Source of the DNA: Berberis thunbergii
Taxonomy: Eukaryota; Streptophyta; Magnoliopsida; Ranunculales; Berberidaceae
Assembly: GCA_003290165.1 (NCBI GenBank)
Contig: QNQO01007619.1
Location: forward strand, 223,567 to 287,566
Length of the DNA: 64,000 nt
Direction of reading: 5' to 3'
The position numbers were made by a program, and so were the translations under genes. This document shows, piece by piece, positions 12,510-22,900 of the stretch. Under the pieces are notes generated by a model. That model was not told where the DNA came from. It worked only from the letters and a program-made list of their open reading frames with translations, and did no database searches. Numbering within the stretch: the first letter of the stretch is position 1; every line of letters begins with the position of its first letter.

Positions 12510-13000
12510 TCTGATCAACCACGAAGTAAAGGTTGGGCAACCAAGTCAACTAAACACAAAAAATTTCGAGTCGACTGAGATGTCGAGTTAATGAAGTAAA
12601 GGTTGGATACCCGAGTCAACTAAACACAAAAGCTTCGAGTCGACCGAGATGTCAAGTTAACGAAGTAAAAGTTGGACACCCGAGTCAACTGAACACAAAA
12701 GCTTCAAGTCGATTGAGATGTCGAGTTAACGAAGTAAAAGTTGGACACCTAAGTCAACTAAACACAAAAACTTTGAATCGATCGAGATGTCGAGTTAATG
12801 AAGTAAAAGTTGGACACCCGACTCAACTAAACACAAAAGCTTTGAGTCGACCGAGATGTCGAGTTAACAAAGTAAAAGTTGTACACCTGAGTCAACTACA
12901 CACAAAAGCTTCGAGTCGACCAAGATGTTGAGTTAACAAAGTAAAAGTTGGACACTCGAGTCGACCAAGATGTCAAATTAACGAAGTAAACACTCAACAA
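12510..13000 (+). repeat. 69-bp minisatellite inside the LTR element
   Basis: The word 'gatgtcgagttaa' and variants recur at about 12581, 12650, 12719, 12788, 12857 and 12926, a constant 69-bp spacing, followed by a shortened unit at about 12971. Each unit also carries 'gagtcaactaaacacaaaa' and 'gaagtaaaagttgg'. About six and a half copies. Confidence 0.88.
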
Positions 13001-13269
13001 ACAAGTTGACTTAACACAAGGACTCGAAGTTGACAAACACATTTAATCAACAAAGTCGGAGTTAGGGGAACAAATCAATATGATTCGAAGAAGTACATGC
13101 AAAAGGAACTCTTTGTGAAAAATCAGGAAGGACAACACTGACCCACCATTAGATGAGCGACGAGCCTAAGCACAAAAGCAGCTATAAAGAATTCAACACA
13201 AAATCCACGACAACTACAACAAAACTAAAAAGAAGAGAAACAACAATAATCATTTTTTATTGATAATAC

Positions 13270-15830
13270 TACTCCATTACATCCGAAGAATGGGATAAAT
13301 AAGTGGGAGAAGAAACAGAAGCAATGACAAGATCATCACTCACAGGAACAATAGAAGAACTCTTTTTGGGAGAAGAAAGTAGTAATGGCTCTAGGGCACT
13401 CGATGGTAGAAGAAGCGGTGCCTCCTCAGTTGTTGAAGCAGATTATTCGATATCATCATCCTCAAAAGCTTCACCAACCAGGGGACGATACTTGGACAAA
13501 TCTTTGTTGAGCCCCTCGATATAATCAAGAAGCTCAACCCACCCATCAACAACTCGCTTCCAATCGTCGACTTCGACTATACAGAGTTTATCCTCAGCAG
13601 CAACGAGTTCATTTTTTGCTTCGGCAAGATGCCCTCAGCGTAGAGAGCATACCGAAACCATTTACTTGACATCATCAAGCGCAACAATTATCTGTTCCAC
13701 CCGCCTCTCAGCGGTATCACACATAACAAATTGCTTCAATTCAGCATGAGAAGCTTCATCAAAAGCTGTTTTCTCAGCAGATAACTCTTTTCCACATTAC
13801 GTAGACAAGTGCAAACCCTATCTAACTTGGCTTTCAAATAGTCAAGCTCAACAACAAATTTATCTCGCATACTTTTCACCTCCACCAATGACTTTCGAGC
13901 ATCCCCTACAGCTTTCTCCGAGTCTGCACATTGCTTTTTCAACACATCGAATCGAGAAAGAATGTGAGAAAACACCAGCAATAATGACACCAATCTCCTC
14001 TACAACAAAGCCACTTGATCACGACCAGCTCGATAGACTGAGCCCATCACTCCTGCGTAGGCAAGATCATTCATTTGCTCCATTATTTGCTTGAGCCCGT
14101 GATCGATGTGATCAAACGGATCAAGTACAGACATCGAAGGCCTTTCCACCAACCGTTTGTGCCACTTATTTAACAACCTACGTGCACCGTCCTACACGTC
14201 AAACTGAGTGAACCAGCAGAACTTGCCATCCGACTTGATATGGATATCCTTCGGGCCAGGCTCACTGAAGAACCACCCCCGACAGGAGGAAGAGTGGAAG
14301 GAATACCAGTAACAATGAAAAAACCACGTTTACCCTCCCGTTGAGAAGCATCTGTGGCAAGGTAGGGCTAACAACGGGAACAGGAGAAACCTGACGAATG
14401 GGAGAGGAAACTAAGAACCTGGCTACTTCACTGACATCAATAGAAGAAAGAGAGTGATCCTTGAAACTTTGACCACCACCAATGTCTTTAGACTGCTCCA
14501 CCACTAGCTAAAGCATTTTTTTCATTAATGACGCAGAGATCATCATTAGACAATTCAACAACACCCGAGACACCGTAAGCAGAAAAAAGCTTCCTCTCAT
14601 TATCGTCTAGCGGTCAATTAGTCTCCTTCTCGCTCCTTTTCAACATGAGCCTCAGCTCCTCAAAAGAATCACGATCTCCTTTTGCAACATTGTCGTGATA
14701 CGGACTTGGGCGAGACACAACCCCCGTAACATACTAAACAGGATTCAGACGGGACACAATCCAAGCAGAACCATGATTAGAAAATCATTTCTTCCTCGGA
14801 ACCCGACCAAGGTTTACCGATAATCGCCTTGATGGACTCGTAGACCTCGCAAGCTTTCTTTTTCTTGAAGCATGGACTGTGATATCAACAAGAGCATTGA
14901 GATTCATAACATGCCGATTCGAGCTCACTTCCCAATCAATGCTAGCATCACTGATGCCAGCATGAGCAGCGCAAACAGCAAAGGCTTTAGCATGGGACTC
15001 AATAAATAGAGCTCACTCCACTTCACTCATGGTGTAGAAACCACTACGCTTCAGGATACCCTCGGAAAAAAAATGTCTCCATAGGAAAATGATGAAGCTT
15101 CGAGAACCGATCACTGATCTTCTACTCCTCAGCAGCCAAGTGAAGATTCTTTTGTTTATTAGGAAAACAGAATGATCAAAAAATCAAACGACCTCGCAAC
15201 TAAAAGTAGCCAAAATTCACGGAAGCGTAAAACCAACACCGCAACCAATCACGAATGTCATCGCTAAGTTTCTCGAAACACTCTGGAGAATAGAGAAAGC
15301 AGATATCCCTGTTCATCCACAAACTAATTACTGAATGCAAAACCTTCACTGTCAAAGGAATGCCAGATAGAATACCCTCGTGTAAGAAAAGACCATTACC
15401 TCCCAACCATTGGGACTCATTTAGGCAGGAGGAATACCCAAGAAGTTCAGATACTCCTAGAAAGAGCTCTGGAATCAGAAATCAAAAGTTAGAGAAAAAC
15501 ACGCATGAATACAGTGCAATGTACCCAGCCTTTGGATTACAAGGGATATCATCCTGTCCAGGCAGGATAATCTCGAGGTACGAGTGGGAGATTGTAATCA
15601 GAACGAAGATTGTCCAGCGTCACCTGAAAAACTCTATTGGGAGAATAATGAGCCTCACACAAAGTTAGCGATTTGCCACTTAGCTTATCACCAATAGACA
15701 TCATTGGAAAATAGAGAAAAATGAGAATGAAGAAGACGAAGGGATGAACAAACCCTAAATTCAAAGATCGCGTGAAGAGGGAAAATGAAGTTGTCACATC
15801 TCCTTTTATAAAGCCAAGCAACGAAGGGAC
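13270..15830 (-). pseudogene. Decayed antisense ORF of the LTR element (Transposase_28-like)
   Basis: Reading the minus strand from about 15821 gives a broken protein: 'MSIGDKLSGKSLTLCEAHYS', then 'NLPLVPRDYPAWTG', 'NPKAGYIALYSCVFFSNF', and, after frame changes, 'PELFLGV' and 'MSPNGWEVMV'. The last pieces resemble the conserved core of the domain annotated in plants as 'putative gypsy type transposon' (Transposase_28), which includes a PNGW-type motif. Further downstream, about 13993-13736, is a heptad-rich coiled coil ('DARKSLVEVKSMRDKFVVEL'). Stops and frameshifts separate the pieces. Such antisense ORFs upstream of the 3' LTR are known in Tat-type elements; their function is unknown. Confidence 0.55.
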
Positions 15831-16019
15831 GACTCATGGGACAACGTGTAAGACATGATAACTACGCGAAATTCTAAAAGGTATGCAAAAATGAGCGGAC
15901 AAGCAAAAAATTGAGACACCAACTCACGGAAAGTTACTGACAGCATTAAATACAAGGCAATGATGAAATTGAAAGGCAAATTGTCACGAAGTTAGTGGCC
16001 ACGTCAGCGTGTCTGCAAA

Positions 16020-16036
16020 TTAAAGGGGGGAATAGC
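16020..16036 (+). other. Polypurine tract of the LTR element
   Basis: The segment 'ttaaaggggggaatagc' lies directly before the 3' LTR start. The same type of tract (aaggggggagtagc) precedes the full LTRs of the 38.9-44.2 kb element. Confidence 0.75.
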
Positions 16037-16592
16037 TGATAATACATCAAAATAGATTGATCATCACAGCCGTACACGTGGCATAGAGATTCATCACAAG
16101 AATATAACACCCAATCTATTGGGCCAACTCATAAAGCCTATGAAGAATAAAGCCAATTATAAAGGCCCAGACGAGGCCCACCAATGAGGAAACGTAAACA
16201 TGGCCTGAATTCAGACCCAAAAGAATAAGAGCCCAAGTCCAGGCTCGACACGAGTTCTCTCACAAATAAGAGGAACATTGCACCAAAAAATAGTCATGGA
16301 GGGAGTTACGCCTCCACGAAGGATGAGACTGTTACAAGAAACATCTCATTTCGTTGCACCTCACATGCTTAAGTCACGCAGAGAGTTAACCGCAACCATC
16401 ATAAAAGGTAAAGAGAACATTCGACACAGGTATGCAATTTTAACTGAGTTTTGTCCAAATTTACTTCCATCTTCCAACAAAGTTGTCGACTTAAGCATCA
16501 GAGTGCCTTCGACCACAAAAAAAGGTGGTCATTGGCAGTCTGTGATTGTTTTGTAGGTCAAACTTGGAGGATGACGATTTTTGGACGCATCA
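16037..16592 (+). repeat. 3' LTR (556 bp)
   Basis: Begins TGATAATACATC, ends GGACGCATCA, is homologous to 9619-10188, and is followed by the ATAAA target duplication. It lacks a short segment present in the 5' LTR near 9905. Confidence 0.88.
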
Positions 16593-17860
16593 ATAAACAT
16601 CTTGAAATAATAAGTTTATTTCCTTAAAAAAATTAACACAAAATCTTGTCGTGATATATTATTGAGCTTTTTCTAAACCTTTTAATTGGGGGGGGGGGGG
16701 GGGGGTCTTTTAAATGATAAAATTGAGTTGTGAATTATTTTGTGGTGAGATTTAATTTTAGTCCATGAAAATCTCAAATTGCTTCTTCCTTGGTAAAATA
16801 TTAGTTCAATAAAATAAATAGGGAAGGGCACAAATGTCTTTATTGATTTTAAAATGTATCTATTACAATTTAAATTGTTTGTCTTTACAAAACAAAAACC
16901 AAAAAAATTGTATTGACAATTCCATGTGTTTGAGATTAGTCCTATTTATTTTTAATAAACTGTAATTGTTGATTATTGAATTTTTATGGAAGATAAAAGT
17001 TGTGGATGAATCTAAAATAAAAAAAATAGGGGTATAATTGGTCGAACGAATGAATTATCAAAATGCAGATACAACTTTTTCATATTCTTCATATGTAGTT
17101 CTTTATTATTTATTCATTTGTTTTATAAAATAACAAATGGTTGTTATCTCATTTGCATATATTTACTATCGGACATTTGCTTTTTCTGATTATATTTATA
17201 GTTAAAATTTGATGTTAATTTTATGAAAATGTCTCTTCCAAATACTATTATTGTTCTTTTGAAGTTTTGTGAATGAGAGTGGAAGGTCACCAAATCTTAT
17301 TTTTAAAAAAGTTCAAAATTTTGGACTTCGATTACACGTGAAAAAAAAAATGTGGCTCGTGGTGAGTATGAGCTCATATCAACCATCCACGTGTCCTAGC
17401 GAGTTATATAATCATTACACGACCACGTAAGTTATTCAAGAACCTTAATACCTAAAAAATTATTTTGATACAAGGACATTTGGAATGAGCCCCCACACAA
17501 TCTACATTAGATTAAAACTCATGCCAAAATTTCATTGAGCATGCCTTTCAGGACTTTGTGGTGGACTTTTCTCTGCAATCGATACTTTGATGAAGTTATT
17601 TGAGTTAACAATGAAAAGTTCCTTTTCATATAAATTTTTTATCGACTAAGATTATTTTGTCAAGAGTTCCAAATTTAATTGACAACTTATTTATCCTATA
17701 ATTGTTGGATATCAAAGAATCATAGGGATGTCAGATAGAAAGAAATAAAAATAAGTAATTTGAACTTGGCCCAAGAATTTGTCATTAAACATAAATGGAA
17801 GTTACTAATTGATTTAGAGAAACTTCTATATTGATATAAATAACAAAATCCACATCCACG
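16593..17860. repeat. Repeat array continues: B2, C3 and truncated A4
   Basis: 16598-17530 matches block B1 (7690-8640), including 'atcggacatttgctttttc'. A G19 run near 16687 replaces a shorter G run in B1. 17535-17640 matches block C. 17640-17850 matches the first 200 bp of repeat A and then stops. Non-coding. Confidence 0.65.
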
Positions 17861-18420
17861 TAAGATTAATATCTCTTCCAAAATCTACTTGTAATCTTAA
17901 TATGTCTTCCAAAATCTATTTATGATTTGAAATATTTTATAGATTTTTCTTTATTGCAAAAATAATGTAAACATATCTTTTAATGAAATATATTTAATGT
18001 CATTTGTTGGAATATGTTTCTTGATAGAGTCGTCGACTCTAGAAATACCAAACTAGCATCAAAATACATTTGAATGGTGAATAGAAATTAAATCAGACTA
18101 TGTGTGACATGTTGGTGCTCAAGAGTAACATTGTTATCTCAAATGTTTGGGGACGTAGATGTAATACCAAGATGAAAAAACATTAGTAGTAAATGTAATT
18201 GTCATAAATGTAAGAAATGTAATGTTAATGCGAAGTAAATTGTGGATTAAAGAATCTTTTATTTAATATTTAAAAAACGATAACCAAACATTACTTCTAC
18301 TTTTTAATAAGATAACATGAAAATCTTATTGATTTTATATTGATATTTAGGATTTTGTAGAAAGATCAACCAATTCAAATGTTAAAGATATTGGTTGTCC
18401 TACCCATTATATTTCCCAAG
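17861..18420. other. AT-rich upstream region of the RRM-like gene
   Basis: No open frame or repeat end was recognised. It leads into the TATA box of the next gene. Confidence 0.4.
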
Positions 18421-18424
18421 CACC

Positions 18425-18430
18425 TATAAA
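18425..18430 (+). promoter_or_regulatory. Candidate TATA box
   Basis: TATAAA in 'cacctataaaagg', about 60 bp upstream of the first ATG of the RRM-like gene. Spacing fits a transcription start near 18455. Confidence 0.5.
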
Positions 18431-18488
18431 AGGACCTTATCAATCTTCATCTAGATTAACAAAGCGCGTTTTTTTCATTTAGCTTTAA

Positions 18489-19545
18489 ATGATATTGCAT
18501 GATGTTGGGGTTTTTTTGAAAACTACTTTTCTACTGATGTTTGCGATGATACCTGAAATACCACCGCCAAAAGACCTTGCCATTTTCTTTGGTAATGAAA
18601 TCAATTTGTTCAGAAGGTTCATATCAAGGAAAATGAACCCAATCTTATCCAAGAAAGTAATAGCAATTTGGTTGTGGCTAGAAGAATCAGGTTCTCATGG
18701 GCTAGTGAACAAAATAGTGTCACATGGAGAAAATATGATAGATATTGTATACCATGAAACTGTATCTATTATTAGATACATTGAAACCAATACCCCGAGT
18801 ATGGGACTAAATGCTACTCCTAATCTTACCCGAATATTAGGAGACCCTATCGACCAAATGTTCTTTCAATACAATAGACATTACATTTCTAGGCATGTAA
18901 ACATTATCCTAGAAACAATATGTGATGTTATTTTACATGAACCCCAACCCATCTCTAGTTCAACGGACTAAACAACTTGGCGAGTGTTCTAACTCAACAA
19001 ATTCCAAAGTTTCTAACCAATTAGAGAGGGAAACGTCAATGTTGAGTCCTTTTGCTAGGCCTTACTATGTGGTCGAGCCACATTCTCATTCTCAAACTTC
19101 ATATGCTAAAAGTTTCAATGTTGCAGAGGCCTATCATCTTCTCCATCCTTCTTCTGACAAAAGAATTATGTTCCTCACCTTTTCAAATGGTTACCCTTTG
19201 GCCAAAGATGAAATAGTTGACTTCTTCACAATGTAAGTATTTTAAAAAACATTAAAAATATACTATAGTCACTATTTTTCTTTTGAATTTTGTTTCATGT
19301 TTAAATATATTTTTAACATGTGTGTGTTGGTGTGTTTTTAGGAAATGGGGACATGTAGTGGAAGAAGTATTTGTACAAGAGACTGACGGATCTGTGACGC
19401 CTCAATGTGGAATAATAATTTTCACTAATGAGGAGGTTATCCTAAATATTTTGAATGGAAAAGAAAAAGCAAAGTTCACAGTGAATAATAAACACTTGTG
19501 GGCTCGTGTTTACAATCCCAAATGGTCTCGACGCGGGCGTGAATG
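18489..19545 (+). CDS. Plant RRM-like (RBD) protein, two exons, possible frameshift
   Basis: The product belongs to an uncharacterised plant family with an N-terminal helical segment and a C-terminal RRM-like fold; the biological role is unknown. The N-terminal part carries the family landmark 'VIAIWLWLEESG'. The RRM part has an RNP2-like strand 'KRIMFLTFSNGYPLAKDEI', then 'KWGHVVEEVFVQE' and an RNP1-like end 'KHLWARVYNP'. An intron (19235-19341, GT..AG) splits the RRM at the usual place. The first frame (18489-18971) and the RRM frame (from about 18922) differ by one base and overlap in the variable linker near 18945-18970. A one-base indel is therefore likely. The first ATG was chosen; a second Met (MIPEIPPP, 18549) is equally possible. 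An A-rich run at about 19705-19725 follows the gene. Confidence 0.6.
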
Positions 19546-19926
19546 ACAAATTGTTCCCTATAATAATCTCCTTGTTGGTGTCTTGTCCGTGAATAACTTG
19601 TTATCATATTAAAAATAAATGTACGAACAAGAGTTGTTAGCGAATAAAAATGAATAATTGTTCTTACTTGATATGCAAAACCTTATTTTAGAAAAAATTT
19701 CTACAAAAAAAAAAAAAAAAAAAACAAGAGAGGTTAATGTGGATGCTCTGATTGGGTTTTGTCATCAAGGTGGAGAAGGATAAGCCAGTGATCCAATAAA
19801 GAAAAGTAATTAAGTCCATGTAATGAAACATCCAAACAAGACCAAAACACAAGGGAATTCAATTCAATTGCTCGACATACATTTGACTCTCTTCTTCTCT
19901 TTCTCTCTCCTTCACCCACACATGAC
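19546..19926. other. Intergenic, A21 run and promoter of the next gene
   Basis: Holds the A-rich run near 19705-19725. A CTTCTTCTCTTTCTCTCTCC pyrimidine stretch just before 19927 probably lies in the 5' untranslated region of the next gene. Confidence 0.4.
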
Positions 19927-22900
19927 ATGACGATGGGGTCGTCGTCGTTGCAGAGAGTGGTCGCGTTGCTCTGGTTAGGGTTAGGGTTAGGGTTGGAGTT
20001 GGGGTTTGGTTTGAAGGTCCCCTTTAGGGTTAAAGACGTGCTTCCAGTTCTCCCTCGACAGGTGTCTTGGCCTGTGCTGAACAATCTGCACAGTGCAGTT
20101 GATCTCTTACCCGCTTTTGTCGGATCGATTGCTCCCGGGAATGGCTCCATTGAGTGGAAAGGTTCTTGCTTTTATGCCAATCAAGCTCGCTTTGAGTTCA
20201 GACTACCTCATGATGCCGATGACAAGGGTCTCGGTGGTGCTCTCATCTACCTCACGGTACATTTTTCTTTACTGTTTAAAATTTTGTCCAGTGAGAGAAT
20301 CCCTTTTAAATTGTTCCAATTTTTCAAGAAATTGCGCGATCATATTGGGTTCTAAAATTTGGAAATTTTTAGTGACGGATTTGGAAACTCTAGATTTCTG
20401 TTTGATGCACGATTTTTTGCCAAAGTACAGTGTGTGGGTGTTTTAAAACGATTGAAATATTATGTCTCCCTAAGATTTTCGTTGATGAGTAACGGCAGAA
20501 TTCCATACGGAAGCTTTCACCGTTAGGAGGACTAGGTCTTCACAGGAGTTTTAGTTACCAAATGACCTGTTGTTTGTTATTTAAAGATAACTCATGTCAA
20601 ATCCTTGAACCAAGGTCTAATCTCTGGTTCAGTTAGTGATCAACTTTTGTAGAGAAGCATTGTTATCTCTCAGATATCTCTCAACTCATAAAAGAAAGAT
20701 GTTTCCTGTGTCTGGTGCAAAATTGCATTCAATCATAGGATGGTCTACGGGTTCATCTTGCATCCCACATGAGTAGCCCCTTAGTGATTATCAGACTCAT
20801 TCTTTTTAAATTGCTGTCACGATCCTTGTCATGAACTGTCCCCTCCTAGACAACTCGGGCTTTTGGGAGAGTTGGCTTGTTCATGACAATTAGTATTAGA
20901 GCCAAACCCCACATCCAAGGTTCGATTCTCGGCAGGGGCGATCTATGGGCTGGATTAAAATAATTTAGCATTATATATGGGCATGGTGCGAAGTTGTTGA
21001 ATAGTGGTAGGTGAGTGAAGCTACATCGGATCAGTGTCGATAGAGTGAAGCTATATTTTTACTCAAGTTGGAAGCTATCCTCAATTGGACTGGTGGTGAG
21101 CAGAGGATAGGGAGCTGAGTTGACAGAGAAACCATTAGAATCTGGATTCTAGGCGATTTGGTCTTGAGAGTTATGGGTTGACGTAGTTGTAGGACGTCTG
21201 CTAATCGGGGAAGATTTGTGGGTTTACATTGCTAAAATTCTTTCATTACTGTAGTATGTCATTTTTTTTAAGTTCTTATGTGGTTTCATCAATTATTCTG
21301 CATGTTGTTGACAGACCAGTGCAGCTCACAGCTGGACCTGTATGGATCTCTATGTATTTGCAACACCTTATCGGGTTACCTGGGATTACTACTTTTCTGC
21401 TCGAGAACATACGTTGGCATTTGACTCGTGGGAAGAACCTGCAGAGTTGGAATATGTATGTTTGAGTGCATATTTGTTCCTTTGCAGCATATTAGATAAG
21501 TGGATCTTGTCACATGACACTTTTGGTAACAATTGACCAGGTAAAGCAACACGGGATATCTGTCTTTCTTATGCCGTCGGGGATGCTGGGAACGTTGATG
21601 TCCCTGATAGATGTTTTGCCTCTATTTTCAAATTCTGGCTGGGGTCAGAACTCCAACATAGCATTCTTAGAAAAGCACATGGGAGCATCATTTGAAAGAC
21701 GTGCTAAGCCTTGGCAACCTACAATTAATCCAGATGATGTTCATTCTGGTGATTTCTTGGCATTGTCAAAGATTCGTGGTCGGTGGGGTGGATTTGAGAC
21801 GCTAGAGAAATGGGTAACCGGTGCATTTGCTGGCCATACTGCAGTCTGCCTAAAGGATGACCGGGGCAATCTGTGGGTTGCTGAATCAGGGCATGAGAAT
21901 GAGAAGGTATGACAGCAACTTCACAATTCTGTTCACAAAAGTAAAATTTATGGGGTGACTTTACAGGTGGACGCGCTTTCATATTAGGCATGATATGGGA
22001 TGTTATTTGCACATCTTCAGTATTCCTGCATTTAGTGGATTCATTATAGTAAGGCATGTGATTAGTGGATTCTTTTCTTTACAAATATTGTTCGGCTATT
22101 TGAAACTTAATTTAAACAAAGGCCGAGGATTTGATTTGTTAGAGCAACATTACTTTCTTTTTTTAAATTTATTTATTTATTTCGTCACTGGATAGGTTTT
22201 GTTGTGTTGACATCATGAAAATTATATGACATATTACAAGTTTCTCTTTAATGCAAGTAGGAATTCATTATACTTGTTGATTTGCAGGGAGAGGAGATCA
22301 TTGCCATAATCCCATGGGAGGAATGGTGGGAGCTGTCATTAAAGGATGACTCAAGTCCCCATATAGCCTTGCTTCCTCTGCACCCTGACTTGCGTGCTAA
22401 ATTCAACGAGAGTGCAGCATGGGCCTATGCTCGTAGCATGTCTGGCAAGCCATATGGTTATCACAACATGATATTTAGTTGGATTGACACCATAGCTGAC
22501 AACTATCCACCTCCTCTGGATGCTAACTTGGTTAGTACTTCCATAAAAGTTTTGCTTTACGCATTAAGATGTTTTTGAAATTTCAAGAGGCATTCCACTG
22601 CATGATTACTAAGATTTATTCGTGAGTCTTGTTATCAATACACTCCTATTTTAGTTTACTTTTGGAATATAAGTTTGCATACTATGTACTAGATTTCATC
22701 CATGAAACCACATATGTATTACATTATTATTAGTTCAGTGCCAGCCTCTAGAGCTGAAAATGCAGAACAGGTTATACTTTTAGAGTTATTTTGGCAAGAC
22801 TTCACAATGTTGCGCAGGTATAGTTGTGAAAAATGTGTGCCTCTCATAAGCTAACACCCATTTCACCGGACCCTCTCTAGTTGCCATGGAGTGCAATGTT

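Larger units (their letters stand above)
9619..16592 (+). mobile_element. Non-autonomous Gypsy-type LTR retrotransposon (gag plus antisense ORF, no pol)
   Basis: A 6,974-bp element with two LTRs, a primer-binding site directly after the 5' LTR (gtttggcatcgtctgtgggg, the plant Gypsy 'TGGCGCCGTCTGTGG' type), a polypurine tract before the 3' LTR, and a 5-bp target duplication ATAAA. Inside are a gag-like frame, two families of short tandem repeats and a decayed antisense ORF. No protease, reverse transcriptase, RNase H or integrase motif was found in any frame over about 5.8 kb, so it must be mobilised in trans. An antisense ORF and tandem repeats near the 3' LTR are features reported for the Tat lineage of plant Gypsy elements; assignment to that lineage is inference. 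Confidence 0.85.

Noticed and set aside
12510..13000. CRISPR-like array
   Set aside because: The 69-bp units are contiguous, without unique spacers, and lie inside a plant retrotransposon; this is a minisatellite.
19975..19992. Interstitial telomere
   Set aside because: Only three TTAGGG units, the usual plant repeat is TTTAGGG, and the units lie in frame within a signal-peptide coding exon.
19734..20150. 138-codon minus-strand frame opposite the first exon of the papain-like gene
   Set aside because: It is the reverse of the microsatellite-rich first exon; its Asn-Pro run mirrors the TTAGGG units.
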